From Flammula alnicola (taxonomy: Eukaryota; Basidiomycota; Agaricomycetes; Agaricales; Strophariaceae): a stretch of DNA of 64,000 nucleotides. A model generated the notes under the pieces. The model was not told where the DNA came from and did not search any database. It saw only the letters and a list, made by a program, of their open reading frames with translations. The stretch lies in contig JADNRV010000173.1 of the NCBI GenBank assembly GCA_015499995.1, positions 44,077-108,076 of the forward strand, read 5' to 3'. This document shows, piece by piece, positions 1 to 11,860 of this stretch (position 1 is the first letter of the stretch; the number at the start of each line of letters is the position of its first letter). Made by a program: the position numbers and the translations under genes.

Positions 1-1559
1 GCTGATTAGTAAGTAGGCCATCAGTTATATCCAAAATATAGAGAGCGTATATCAGTGACCTTGTCTGGTCCTTAGCAGTTAACGACAATGAAATCCTTCT
101 TTTGTTTGACCACCAATCACACGAAGCTGACATGTCGCTAATAGAGCGCGTGTGCACTCAGTAGCGAGAGCTCTGTCTTGGGAAACGAGTTGGAACTCAA
201 GTATGACCATATCAGTAACCGACATTGATTGGTACCACATCCTCGTTCATTTCAAAGTTCAAGGTCCTTGTGCCCAACCGTTGTACCACTATGCCTGACC
301 CTCTATATGCCTCGGAGTCTTATAAGTTACAATGAAGGTATACAACTATTCTCCGGATTTTAACAGTTAACTTTTAGCACAGAACAATCATTTCATGCGT
401 AGCTCGAAGCACGTTCAGATCTAACCGCAAATATCGGGGACAGCAGAGGCATGATCATCTCGGTTACCAGTCACGGTAAGTATCGGGGGAGCAGCCTGCG
501 CCCAGCCCTCGTTCAAGCAAGCGAAATATCCGATCGCCGAACTTTAGCAAGGGATTCGTAGTTACTTATAATTACCTCTATACACGGGTTGCTTACATTT
601 CCCCAACCCAACACTGTTGCATGAAAGCTCATTGTGATCTTCAGACATCCATCGCACCGGTTTGCTCTTTCACTTACGATTTCCGAGGGATATAATAAAT
701 ACCATGGTCAATTAAACCTGAAGTATGTCCGTTGAAAGGTTCTATCATAAACCATTACGACTACTCACTCTCACGATTAACGAAACAATGGCATCAATAT
801 AAATTGACTGACAGGAAGAAAAATAAAACGCCAAGGCCATGTGGATCCTGACACTCGCAGCCATTCATTAATATTCATTGTTTACTTGTCAGATCCCACT
901 TCTTACCATGATTTGGGGGACTGTCGAGTCTAAGTCTTGAAATAGAAGATGATACTTATTTTAATAATGAAAAAGTTGGTCGATAGAAGCACACTGAGCC
1001 GGGAAGCAGTACCCCTCAGAGGTTGAGGCGGCGTTTCACTCAGACGCCCTGCAGGAGCATCGCACAAATTTAGCCTTGTACATATTTTGTTTTCCCACGT
1101 CGGAACTCTCCGGGGACGTCATCCTTTGGTTGGGTTCAGAAATGTAAACTCAATCCACATTGACGCCAATTATTTCTACTCTTCTAACCAGAACGCGCCT
1201 CCTGGGTCATTTCTCTGCCTTTTTTTCATTGGGCGCTATGGAGTCGCGCTCTACTGTCGGAAGCTCCGTCCCCTATCTGCCGCCAATCCGTTTTTCTCGC
1301 TAACAATTGACAATCGTCATCTGTCTATCCTATCCTATCTTTGGCTCGCATGTTCCGAGTCCTCGTCTCCTCAATTCTGGGGAAGTCTATAGTTATGTGG
1401 CTTCTTGAAGGCTCCCACGTTCCAGGGTTAAAAATAACCAAGTCATCTTAAGTGAGTGGGCTTAGAAGGTTTCTTCTGAGTTGACGATACATATAAGGGG
1501 GTTAGGCGACGTCGCAAGTTCTCTTCATTCAATTCAGCTTCACATTTCGTTCTTCTGTC
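1..1559. other. Upstream intergenic region
   Basis: No gene is recognised here. Short open frames, such as one at 1087-1392, show no family motif and no intron logic. The last 100 bases probably hold the promoter of the downstream membrane-protein gene. Confidence 0.5.
1491..1497 (+). promoter_or_regulatory. TATA-like box of the DUF6534-type gene
   Basis: ATATAAG lies 63-69 bases upstream of the ATG at 1560, followed by pyrimidine-rich sequence. That is a usual spacing for a fungal TATA element. The assignment rests on position and sequence only. Confidence 0.45.
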
Positions 1560-3714
1560 ATGGCTGTTGATATCCCGAGAACGTTTGGTGCCCTTCTTAT
1601 TGGAGGGGTCACTGCGTCCTTGTTGGTATTTTCTCAGGCTTCGACCCCAGATATCTCTAATTGACTTTTTATTCTTTTCTACATAGGTTGTCCGGTTTGG
1701 TGGTCATTCAAATCGTTATATACTTCAAGCTATATCCTGGTGATCTCACTTATTTGAAGGCTCTTGTATGTCGTCGTCGACATTCATTCGTATCTTTGCT
1801 TGATGTTGACATTATTTTTGCCCATCTAGGTCCTAGCCGTCTGGTATGTTATCTCCTCAACATTTCGCATGATTAATCCCGGGACGCTTTCTAGGTTCCT
1901 AGACACCTTCCATACCGCACTGATATGGTCGGGACTTTGGAACTACCTAATAAGCAATTACGGAGCTCGGAACTTTGGCAATAACATCCCTTGGTAAGAT
2001 TTTTTTCACCGTTGTCGCACTATTCGCTTTTGTTGATGCCATACTATTACAGGAATATCGCGGTTCGTTTTCGTACCTAGTTCTACCTACCACTGGTCGC
2101 AGAGTTGATCATAATACTCACATTTTCCAGTTTTCGGTCGTTACGACTGTGAGTACCCTTTGATTTATCGAGCAGCACAACACTCACTCTCATCTTGTAC
2201 CATGATTAAAGGCTATTCTCACTTTCTTCGTTCATATGTGGGCTTCTTTTTTCCTCCTCCTCTTCCCTGCTCGGCGGTTAACGAGTTCGCAACCGATAAA
2301 GATTCTTTGCACATCGCATTTTCATGCGTAAGTCTACACCCACCTGCACGTCCCGCTTGCTAATAACGCCAACAGTCAGTCGAAAAAATTACTGGGTAAC
2401 GGTGCCTATTGTATGTCTACTCTTTCTACTTATGATACGCTGGCGTTTGACTCGCAGTGCCAGATTATCCTTGCTACCCTTCGTCTCCGTAAGCCCTCGT
2501 TTCATGTGCTTGTCATCATCTCTCAGCTTTGTGTGCTTACCTACCAACCTTGAACTACCTAGTTGCAGCATCCGGTGAGTCTCTGCAATGCATCCAAAAC
2601 TTGTCCTTACATCGGGTGTGTCATTCAGTGTCGACCAGCGAGATGTGCGTCGCGCTGCCTTTCTATTTCAGATTCACATTTTGAATTCCGTTGTTTGCAG
2701 GCTACATCTGAAGACGTTCATGAGTTTCAGAGCGGAAGTCCAAGTAACCATGGGCAAGTCATCATTAAGCTGTTTTACTGACCATTTCGATATTGCAGTG
2801 GGTTTTCACCACAGGCCTAGCGCTCTCGAGTGCTGTTGATATCTTGGTGACCACCTCCCTCTTCATCCTTCTTCACACCAGCAGGACGGGAGCGGCAAAG
2901 TCAGTTCTTTTCCCATAATCACACATTTGAGGTTGCTCATGAAATTTCCAATTGTGTTTAGCTTGAACGCTATGATCGACTCACTGATCCGGTTTGCGTT
3001 CGAGACTGGCTCTCTGACATGGTGCGTAGTCTTTCGATAAACTCCCGCTAATGATCTGACACATATTATGCGCTCGCAGCGCCGGCACTGTGATATCCAT
3101 GATCTGCGTGGGTGTCCTCACAACCCTTCGATTTCTATCCATCTCACCAAACTAAACACAGTGGCTATCGATGCCCACTAACCTTATTTGGCTGGGATTG
3201 CATTTTGTCATCGGAAAACGTATGCAAAGTGGTATTCAAAACATCTACGAACAAAGGCTAACATCGTGCTTAAAACAGTCTACGCAAACTCCTTGCTCGT
3301 CACGTACGTGTCCAGATCCAAAAACGTGTCTTCGAGGTGTTATTGAGCGTTGTGTTGTTTATGCGTTGATTTCTAGTCTAAATACGCGAGACCAAATTCG
3401 CCGTTCACAGGCTACTGATTATCCGGCCGCTGTGATCGTCGATACACTTCGCCGACGCAGCGTTTATCCGGATCACTTTGCGGTATGCCATGCAATTGCC
3501 CTTTAGTTAGTTAGTGGCAGACGTGAATAAACTGACGATAAGCCCTCATCGACTTCACAGCTCTCTGGTGTGCCCGAGTCGAAGGTATCTAAAGGACGAG
3601 TGGTTAGTCTTTCTTTCTTTGTGGGCACTGAGGAATGCAGATGATGATTTCGTCCTCCACATATGTACACAGCTGGAAGTTAATGTGGAGAGGAGTGTGC
3701 ATTATGATGGATAG
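1560..3714 (+). CDS. DUF6534-type multi-pass membrane protein
   Basis: This is a many-exon gene for a predicted seven-helix membrane protein of the basidiomycete-expanded DUF6534 family; the function of the family is unknown. The start MAVDIPRTFGALLIGG is typical of the family. The clear exons are 1560-1621, 1687-1765, 1830-1843 and 1895-1993. Joined, they carry the family signatures IYFKLYPGDLTYLKALV, VLAVWFLDTFHTALIW and GLWNYLISNYG. Later exons give ILTFFVHMW, SRKNYWVTVPI, LALSSAVDILVTTSLF, SLNAMIDSLIRFAFETGSLT and, near the end, LNTRDQIR, in family order. The first intron uses a GTTGGT donor, which restores frame. The end at 3714 (reading QLEVNVERSVHYDG) is my choice; an earlier stop at 3506 is possible. 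Exon borders between 2000 and 3500 were not all resolved. Family membership is recognised by motif order; location in a membrane is inferred from hydrophobicity. Confidence 0.82.
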
Positions 3715-5314
3715 TGCAAGAGCCTTCGAGTTCAGCAATGTCCCCCCCTAAACACTATACCCTCGTTGACCTCTTAGCTGCGTCTGAGAGTACTTGATGT
3801 ACTCCGCCCCATGTCCTATTTACTTTATTTATTTTATGTGCTTTGTATGTCTGTTATGATTCGACCGCATACACGACTATCTGACTATATTCTCTACGTG
3901 GACTGTATATCTGAGTAACCAGTACTTAGATGAGGACGAGATGCTCGAAGAAACTCAATTCCGCGCACAAGAAATAAATAATATACCTACGTAGGGAGCA
4001 GTACACGGCCCAGCTGCTCTACCGTTCTCCTTGACAACGGCGATGGCTCGGTCGTCAGAGTAGAGGAGTGATGTGAGGATAGGAAGGCCAGAGTATCCCG
4101 AGCAAATCAGAACGCGGGATCGACCGTTTTCCTTTCAACTTGTCATCATGGCACATCCGTACGGCGTGCCTTTACCACTACCGACGTGCTCAACCCTCTC
4201 TGTGTTCGCTCGACATCCGCACAGCTGCTGGCGTCATAGCGTGCCATTAGGTTTTGAGGCGAGCACGAAGCTGCCTGTTGGAACTTGGAAGTTACCTGGT
4301 TGGTCGGTGAGGTATGCATCCCATCTGCATCTCCTCTCGCTGTATGTTCACTTCCCTCATCTTATGAGCAGCTCCAACCAACTTCTGTGATGGTCTAACC
4401 CTCGGCTTTGAATCCCGCGTCCTCGCCTCTCTATCCCGGTTGGTGCGTTGTCCTTTTGTATGGATCGATCCTGGGTCGGTCAGTGATATTCATGTCTCGC
4501 AATCGCCTCCACTGCGCAGTCTTGAGCTCATTCATTAAGTACGCTGTGCGTTGCCAGGTGCCTTCGCCGTTCTTCTCTCTATAAATTCAAATTCCTACTA
4601 TCTATATTTGTCGGTCAGCGTCAACCGTCAACTCCCAGACCTTTTCGAGGATTCCACCCTCAGTCCCTCTCCGATCCTTTGAAACTTTCGGTACTATCTA
4701 TGATAGTTTATAATTTACGCCCTTCGCAAATGAGATTTATTTACAGATTACCTTCCGCTCAAGTACTTTCTACGCCAAGTTCTGCGTCCTTTTTTGCTTT
4801 GTATCCACCTATAACTCGAAATATATTGCGTAAAAAGTGGACTTTGTAAGAAAGGACAAGGTAGAATGAGTTTTCCATCACATTTCCTTGAAGATTCTTG
4901 CAAGGATAAGCAAGTCGACAATGCGCTTATTTATCTGCTGTTCAATTCGTGGAGGTCTATGTAAAATGGCTTGCCGGATCAGCGGTCCGGGTAGTAGCGA
5001 TGTAGAACCGTGTTCCCACGAAATTCAGCCGCATTCAACTTCCCTTTGACAATGACATCCAGCATGGTTCGCGAGCGCCTGCCCTGCCGTGCTTCTACAA
5101 GTACGACGGTACCAGGTTGGAAGGATACCCAGCATGCTCAAGTTACCCCTCCATCTCATACCTTGCTCTTAAAGTGCTTGTGCTTCGACAATCACTGATA
5201 TGTTTCGTTCATTCGAAGCTGGCATCCAAACATCCTGATTGCGGTTCTACTTAGGGATCTCGATACTCTTCGCGATTCTATGTCTCCAATTCGGTTACAG
5301 ATATACCCCTAGCC
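3715..5314. other. Intergenic region with a degenerate RU fragment
   Basis: No coding unit is recognised. The stretch 4020-4350 resembles the 5' anchor of the RU repeat and is listed separately. The rest holds only short, motif-free open frames. Confidence 0.5.
4020..4350 (+). repeat. RU repeat, degenerate 5' anchor
   Basis: The order of words is the same as at 17.1, 33.5, 38.5, 45.6 and 50.4 kb: CGAGCAAATCAGAACGCG, then a CATCATGGCACATC word, an ACTACCGACGTG word and a CATCCGCACAGCTG word. It is the most isolated copy, far left of the main array. Boundaries are approximate. Confidence 0.55.
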
Positions 5315-8300
5315 ATGGCATCTCGTCCCAGTGCCCACTATAACCACCCCAGGAACGATTCAGATCCGTATGGACCACCACCCTACGCTTACATCCCAGT
5401 TGACCCGTTCAAGCCGTTTCTTACATTCAGTCTCAACAATATCTTTCGGCGTGGTGTTGAAAATTCTGCGGGGGGTTTGGAGGGTCCAATTGACGTGCCT
5501 ACGCCGCTGACCTACATGACACCCAGACGGAGGATTGGAGCGAACCACAGGCACAACCATCATCAAAATGATCATGGCAATGCGGACGTGGAGGCCACAG
5601 CTGGGGATTATGACTATGATGATGGTCGGTAATATCTCCCCGCTGGTCCTTATCTTTCCAACCATACTGATACCTGTACGCGTCCAGATCCTTATCGAAG
5701 CGTCAATGGCCCGCCGAGAATGCACATACCCGCACCCGCACGACGAGTAGGACGACCTGGCGTAGAATTTGCTCATTACTCGGGCTATCGCAACCCAGAC
5801 CCTTCGATGCTGAGGTCATCTGTCCCAAGTCGTCGACCAGACATAGGGTTTTCGAGAGATGAAAGTGCTTTGCTGGAATCTGGAGATATGGATGGACCTT
5901 CAATGCGTCCAGGTCGGGATGGTTCGAGAAGGAGCGGAGGTGGTCGTAGGAGCAGGAGTGGAAGTAGGAGTGACAGAGGCGCAGCAAGAGGGAGGAGTCG
6001 GGATGTCAATCAAGAACGCCGACAGGAGATAGAGAAGCAGCGAGAACAGTTACGCCAATTAATCTCGCAAGAGGCCAGACGATTGACAGAAACTCTCAAC
6101 CCCCCAGTACTTGTCGATTCATGGACTGCTGTGGCGGGCGATATAGAAGGAATTGTACACCCCTCGTACGCACCGCGTCGCAACTCGACCCCGGCGGCAG
6201 CGACAGCTTCGCGGAGAAGAAGAAATGATGAAAGGACCCCGCCGCTTGCAAATCGCAACTCTGAACCGCGGCTCAGTTCGAGTCTAAGTCACAGTCGCAG
6301 CCCTACCAATCTCCAGCATTCGTTCGTTTGCTCACGCGAGCTCTGTCTCTCTTGCATCGGCTCCATCCCCTCTTGGCCTTGAATTGCTGTCCGATGCCCC
6401 ATCATCACCTTATCTGAGGCAAAGTGCCCCCGTATCGGGTCTCCAATCAACGGACTTCGGTTTCGACTTCTCAGTAACAGAACCACAGGTCGTTAATGAA
6501 CCGCCTAGTGAATTCGAATTATCGCCTGCTGTTGTGGGCGCTGGCGCGGGTGTTGGTGAAGACGCTGAAGGACATGCACTATCTCCATACCCAGGACGTC
6601 GCAATCATGGAACTCCTCCAGATGCCCTTTTAGAAAACCAATTCGCACTCTTTTCCAGGCCAACGAGTACCACTCCCATCGCAGTTCTAACGAACCGATA
6701 CACCCTATTCCAGTATGGAATCCCACTCCTAGCGTTGAGCATGACCCAATTATGCTCCCTCTCGACAATTATATTCCGCCTGTAGATGCAAATTCGACGC
6801 CTTTTCTGCCTCATGATTTTCCGCCATCTCCTTGGAGTCGCAGCCCTAGTCCCATCGCCGACATTTACTATTCGTCTCATCATGCGGACTCTGTCTCTAT
6901 CACGTTGTCTGGATCTTTTCGTCCATTGGGGCAAGTAACAGAACCACAGGTTGTTAACGAGCTCACGATGATTGTCTCGACCACTCCTCCATTGTCCCAA
7001 TCTTCTACCGGCTCTTTTCGCCCACCACCACCTCTGCCAATTCCAAGTGCCTGCCGATGTTTACCCTCACCCTCCACGCCATCTACCTCCTCGGTTCCGG
7101 CTCAGGCAGAACCAGCATCACCCTTGCCAACGACTCGGCATACGCATCAGGTTTTGTATTTTCCCCCTTCCACCTCCATTCCTCCGTCGCCTTCTTCAAA
7201 GTCACCCTCACCATCTATACCGGCCCGGCCCGGCCTTTCCACGGTTATCCATGTCTCCGGCCATGCTCTCGCTCTCGCCGGCGCTTTATCCTCCCAGCCT
7301 ATACTAGATATCAATCATCTCAATAACAATATCCCCACCTCAAAACCCAATTGTACTCCCTCAACGCGAGCGTACATCCTCGCTTTTCTCATGGATACCC
7401 TGCCCAGGCAGCTGTACCTGTACATGCTCCTTCGCCTACCGTATCTGGATTCTGTACTTCTCGAGGGTGATGAGGATATTTGAGGAGGCGGAGATGAGCA
7501 TGCCGATGATCGGGCAGGGGATATTGAATGCGATTAGGGCAAAGGCCGGAATAGGGATGGAGTACGAGGCTGGGATGAATACCGTTGTGAGAAGTGTGGA
7601 AACTGGTACGGGTATGCATAAGGGTATGAGTCAACCGCGCTTGCCGTGGGCATTCGAGCTGGAACCACCGGCGGAGAGTGTTGCATACGCGAATTTGCAG
7701 AAGACGTGGCAGGCGTTTATCGATTCGCTTTTGAGGGAGTGGAAGACTCTGAATATCATTTCGGTGCTGTTGCTCTCGTAAGTGTGGTTTTCTTTCGCTT
7801 TATCATTCTGCATTCCGTTCCTCTTGATAAGCTAGCTAACGACTTTCTTGCCCTTTCTTGTCCCTCTGCATTTTTGTGTGTATGTGATTTACTTCACGCA
7901 TACATTTATCAATCGTCATGAAACCACTGTATATGCATAACTCAGTGCTATCCTCACGATCCTGCAAATCGAAAGTGCCGCCTCGGATCCTCTCACGCGA
8001 TATTCGGCACTGCTTTCTATGCTATGCGCTCTTACGAGTCTCCTCTATGGGTGCATACACATCATTAGATTTGGTACGATGCGGAAGACATATAAGGGCG
8101 CTGAATGGGCTCAGGTAGATGTCGTTCTGTTTTATTTCCTTTGGTCTGGTTTTATTTGTTTCAGTCTTTTCTCTTCTTCATTCGTTGGATAGATGGATGG
8201 ATGGATCTCGGAAGCTGCCAATATGCGTTCGCTTGCTTTCAGATATGCCTTCTCGACGTATCTTTTATTCTCCTCGTTTCATTACCGCTGTCCCAAGTTC

Positions 8301-8850
8301 TGGATCCAAAAGTTGTTATTATTGAGCTAACGAACTTCTTTTTTTTCGTTAGGAAGCACAACAGTCGAGGACGGGTATATTCTGGAATATATGGGTATTA
8401 CTCGCTATGCCAGCAACGTGGCTCGCTTGGTATGTATTTTTCTTTATCACTTCTCCTTCCCTCCTTCCCGACCTTTCCTCCCATTTCTTTTTGCTGGGAT
8501 GTACGCACGCTCACTTAGTAGCACGTACTAACCTTTGATAATATCCTAGGTCCATGACCCTCTATATAATCACGATAATGGCTTTCGTCTGGCGGACCTC
8601 TCCTTTCCCTTCGTCGTCGTCGTCTACCTTAAGCTCGGCGCAAATCCTTGTGCCGCGTATAGTCATTACTCTCGTCCTTTCTCTTGGGCTGGTGTATTTC
8701 GTCTTGATAGCAGCTACGCTACGGAGATATGGAGATATGATGGACCGGGCGTGGCAGAGACGGATTTGGGGGTGTTCACGCCCGGGGCCCTCTTCTTTCT
8801 CGAGTTGGTTTGGGTATGTGAGTTTTTTAGCTTCGGGGGGTTCGTTGTAA
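5315..8850 (+). CDS. Low-complexity protein with C-terminal membrane domain, frames broken
   Basis: A long multi-exon gene of unknown function. Exon 1 is 5315-5624 (start MASRPSAHYNHPRNDSDPYG); a GTCGGT donor joins it to 5688, giving DYDYDDPYRSVNGPP. The N-terminal half is rich in Ser, Arg and Pro, with an RSGGGRRSRSGSRSDRG tract and a short charged helix, ERRQEIEKQREQLRQL. The C-terminal exons (to 7777, 7946-8114, 8353-8429, 8550-8850) join cleanly in phase and encode several hydrophobic segments, for example LNIISVLLLSAILTILQ, SALLSMLCALTSLLYG, FWNIWVLLAMPATWLAW and RIVITLVLSLGLVYFVLI, typical of an integral membrane protein. Between 6.3 and 7.5 kb the coding frame changes three times: at a tandem TTCGTTCG (6319-6326), near 6640-6660, and near 7445-7455. 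Short introns could explain the second; the other two look like small insertions. It could be a live gene with assembly errors or a young pseudogene. Confidence 0.7.
6473..6965 (+). repeat. Duplicated VTEPQVVNE motif inside the coding region
   Basis: About 22 nearly identical bases occur at 6473-6500 and again near 6933-6960, each encoding VTEPQVVNE in the frame I judge coding at that place. The flanks are not similar. A short internal duplication inside a low-complexity protein is the simplest reading. Confidence 0.6.
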
Positions 8851-9528
8851 TGTATGGTGTGCGATGACGATGACGATGAGGATTGAGATGGGTTGGTGTT
8901 GTCTGCATCCAAATTGACCTGTCTCCTTCCACTTATATTTTTCTCCCTTCTTTCGTAGCTACAGTATAGCAATCTCTCGTCTTGTCTCTTTGAATATGGG
9001 CGCATGGGCCATCTGCAATTGATCGAGATTCGAGATCTGCAAAGCGTCGACGCATTGATCCTTGAAGGGACTGGGAGTAATTTACGAAAAATAGGTTTTC
9101 CCGAAACATGCTGAAATGTTCCAACTGAAATCTACTGATCTATACAGAAATTGGCGGAATAACTCGAAAGAACTCAAATTTCACCAGATTGTCGCAGATC
9201 TGACCTCCACCGTCAGATTTTTGGAGCGAGCCTTTTCGCTGGGCCGGTGAGTGCGCCTCACCACTTCGTGGTCCTCTTTCGTCTCGCAAGGTAGTTCAGT
9301 TATTCACTGAAACAATATTGCTTTATGTATAGGTACAGTCTCCACAACACCAGCAGCCGTAGATACTTCAAGTTCGTCATAGTCTAACTTCGATATAAAC
9401 ATACATACATAGCACAATCTTCAGAGCGAACCATAGGCAACTATATTTGTATAAATTTCTCTTCCTGCTGATCATCATCGCCCTGTTTCGACACGTTGGT
9501 AGCATCATCGGAGAATTGGAGCCAATCC
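8851..9528. other. Convergent intergenic region
   Basis: Lies between the 3' ends of the membrane-domain gene (+) and the SDR gene (-). It should hold both polyadenylation regions. No gene recognised. Confidence 0.5.
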
Positions 9529-10416
9529 TCAGAAGTAATTCTGCTCGAGATCGGCTAGCAGCGAAGGTTGAGTAGGGTGCCATCCGAGCGCTTCCTGAGT
9601 TTGCTTGCTCGAGGTCGGATTGTCGATGCCAGCCGGGGTTCCGAGGAAGCCGATATGAGCAACCGCTTCCTCCGGGGTCTTGCTGACGACGGGAACGTTG
9701 AGATGTTTACCGATCACCTGCGCGATATCGCGGAACGGTACACCTTCCTCCGCGACACCGTGATACCTGACGCCGGCGGAACCCTTCTCGAGCGCCAGCC
9801 TGTACAGACGGGCTGCGTCGACGCGGTGTACAGCAGGCCAGCGGTTGAGGCCTTCGCCGACGTAGGCTGATGCGCCCTTTGCGCGTGCGATGCTGATAAG
9901 AGCCGGGACAAACCCGTGATCCCCCTTGCCATGCACGGTGGGCGAGAGGCGAATCACCGACGAGCGTACGCCTTTCGAGGCGAATGAGAGCGCCAACTCC
10001 TCGGAAGCCACGCGAAGCGCACCAAGTCCGGCTGGATCGCCCGCGTCTTGTTCCCTTCCTAGCCTGCCTGGGGTGAGTCCCAGGGTGCCAGAGGTGCCGA
10101 TGAAGGGGCGATTCGTGCCCTCGAGCGCAGCGCAGATTGTCTGAATGGCGAGGTGGTCCTTCTTGGCAGAATTGGCGAAGTCGGAGAAGTCGTGGATAAA
10201 GGCAAGGTGGATAACGCCATCTGACTCTGCCGCTCCGCGCTTCAAGGTATCGAGATCGTCGAGAGAACCGCGCAGGACCTCGACACCGAGGGATTCGAGC
10301 GATTTTGCGGAGGCGTCCGAGCGTGCAAGGCCGACGACTTGGTGTCCAGCAGCAAGGAGATCCTCGACGACAGCAGAGCCGATGAAGCCCGTAGCGCCAG
10401 TAACGAAAACACGCAT
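9529..10416 (-). CDS. Atypical SDR, NAD(P)-dependent epimerase-like protein
   Basis: A single uninterrupted 295-residue frame for a Rossmann-fold protein of the extended or atypical short-chain dehydrogenase superfamily. The nucleotide-binding motif TGATGFIG is at residues 6-13, followed by an acidic stretch (VLRGSLDDLD) and DGVIHLAF, which fit the NAD(P)-binding half. TSGTLGL marks the active-site strand, but I see no Tyr-xxx-Lys pair after it, so it falls with atypical members and its substrate cannot be named. RWPAVHRVDAARLYRLALE and the C-terminal LGWHPTQPSLLADLEQ are typical of bacterial and fungal homologs annotated as NAD-dependent epimerase/dehydratase. It has no intron and a clearly higher GC content than its intron-rich neighbours, which suggests past transfer from bacteria or a retro-copy. 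Cytosolic location is likely, since no signal or membrane segment is visible. Confidence 0.9.
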   Translation of the reverse strand: MRVFVTGATGFIGSAVVEDLLAAGHQVVGLARSDASAKSLESLGVEVLRGSLDDLDTLKRGAAESDGVIHLAFIHDFSDFANSAKKDHLAIQTICAALEGTNRPFIGTSGTLGLTPGRLGREQDAGDPAGLGALRVASEELALSFASKGVRSSVIRLSPTVHGKGDHGFVPALISIARAKGASAYVGEGLNRWPAVHRVDAARLYRLALEKGSAGVRYHGVAEEGVPFRDIAQVIGKHLNVPVVSKTPEEAVAHIGFLGTPAGIDNPTSSKQTQEALGWHPTQPSLLADLEQNYF

Positions 10417-10623
10417 GGTTCAGTCAATCTTTATAAGCGTGTTGGTAGGCGGAGGCTCTGTTCAAGTTGAGGCCTGAGGTTTAGCATCGGTGCCGCATGT
10501 GAAAGAAATAACTTCGACGTACTTTTTCACGAATATCCGTTGATCGTGAATAAATTCTTGAGAATGAGCACAACTGCACAGAGCCAAGACTGGAGATGAG
10601 GGGGGTTTTCGAAGTGCTTGTAC

Positions 10624-10632
10624 ATTTATATA
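10624..10632 (-). promoter_or_regulatory. TATA-like box upstream of the SDR gene
   Basis: On the minus strand the sequence reads GCTATATAAATG about 210 bases upstream of the ATG at 10416. The distance implies a long 5' leader, so this is a tentative call. Confidence 0.35.
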
Positions 10633-11860
10633 GCCTTTTGATGAGTTGGTGATGACGCGGCCTTCCGGCGATGTAGCATTGTAGGTCATCAGGATTCGAA
10701 ATTAGGATGAGTACATTGCGCAGTCGGATAGAAAGTTGGGCTGGGAAGGGAGCTCAAGGCAGATGTTGAGGTGAGGTCAACCAAATTAGAGCTGATATTG
10801 ATCTGATAATGATCAAAAGCTGACGTCAGCGCCGTTTTGCTCTGGTTACACAGAGTGGTAACGAAAAGAGTCGGCATGGGATTGAGCTATAACAACAAAA
10901 AAGTGGGCCTTCAATATTTCGATAGTGGGATTGAGTTAGCAGTTAGTGGGGTGAAAGTCTTCGTTAGTGGGATTGCTTAGAGGGATGCTTGAAAGTGCGG
11001 TTGTCTACAAGTTGTCTACCGAATGTGTGGCTGCCGGAATGCCGCTTCACTCGCAGTCTTTGAAAGACGCTCGTCTCGCGGAGGGGAGCTATTTTCGAAT
11101 GACTTGAGTCTTGCACCAGTGGGTATAGATATTCCAAGCGCTAAATTAATAGAACCCTGTTTCACCTCACCCAAAGATATTATCGCAAAAAAATGCTTTG
11201 GCTTGAAGGCGAAAAAAGAGTACACAAACTTGAATCCAACACCCGACCATCTCTGCCCGAAAATATGTTAATCGTGGGCGCTGCACCAGCGGCTGCCACC
11301 CTGACATTGCCATCGTCTTCAGCTTTAAGGACTCAGAGCGTTGCCGAATTCATCAGACAATCTTCGCTGTTGACGCGTGCGTGAAGAGTCGAGACAACTG
11401 GCCACCACAACTGGCTGCAAAGCGAATCTTTCCATTGGCGACCTCGTCATGTCAGCCCGCCGTAGCTTTGTTGAATTCTTGCAACTATATCCTCGATGAT
11501 TGCCTTCCACTTCGTGTAAAATACTCATGCCACCAATTCAGCCCTTTCATATGTCGTTTTCTCTGTGACACGCTCGCGTGTAATCGCTGCCTGTTGTAGG
11601 TCGCTCGTAATGGTCATATAGATCTTGACATGCACTGCGGGATCTTCTTTTCAGAGGCCTCGGAGTCGACTTACGGGACCAAGAAATAGGCTTTGCACCT
11701 AACTGAAGCACCATAGAGATCAAGTAACTGTTGGAAATTAAGAGCGGGATATATATTGCGAAATTCAAACGAGTGACGATATTGGAAACCCAGACATAAC
11801 TACTCAAACGATATTGCCCAAACTCCAGTACTCAGAGAGGCACGACACGAAGATCCTGGC
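10633..11860. other. Intergenic region, no gene seen
   Basis: Short frames on both strands (for example 11023-11271) show no recognisable motif. No RU words were noticed here. Confidence 0.45.

Noticed and set aside
8290..8335. A third VTEPQVVNE-like stretch (QVLDPKVVIIELT)
   Set aside because: It lies inside the intron 8115-8352 of the membrane-domain gene, so the likeness is most likely chance.
9568..10477. Plus-strand frames opposite the SDR gene
   Set aside because: They are shadows of a GC-rich coding region on the other strand and show no motif.
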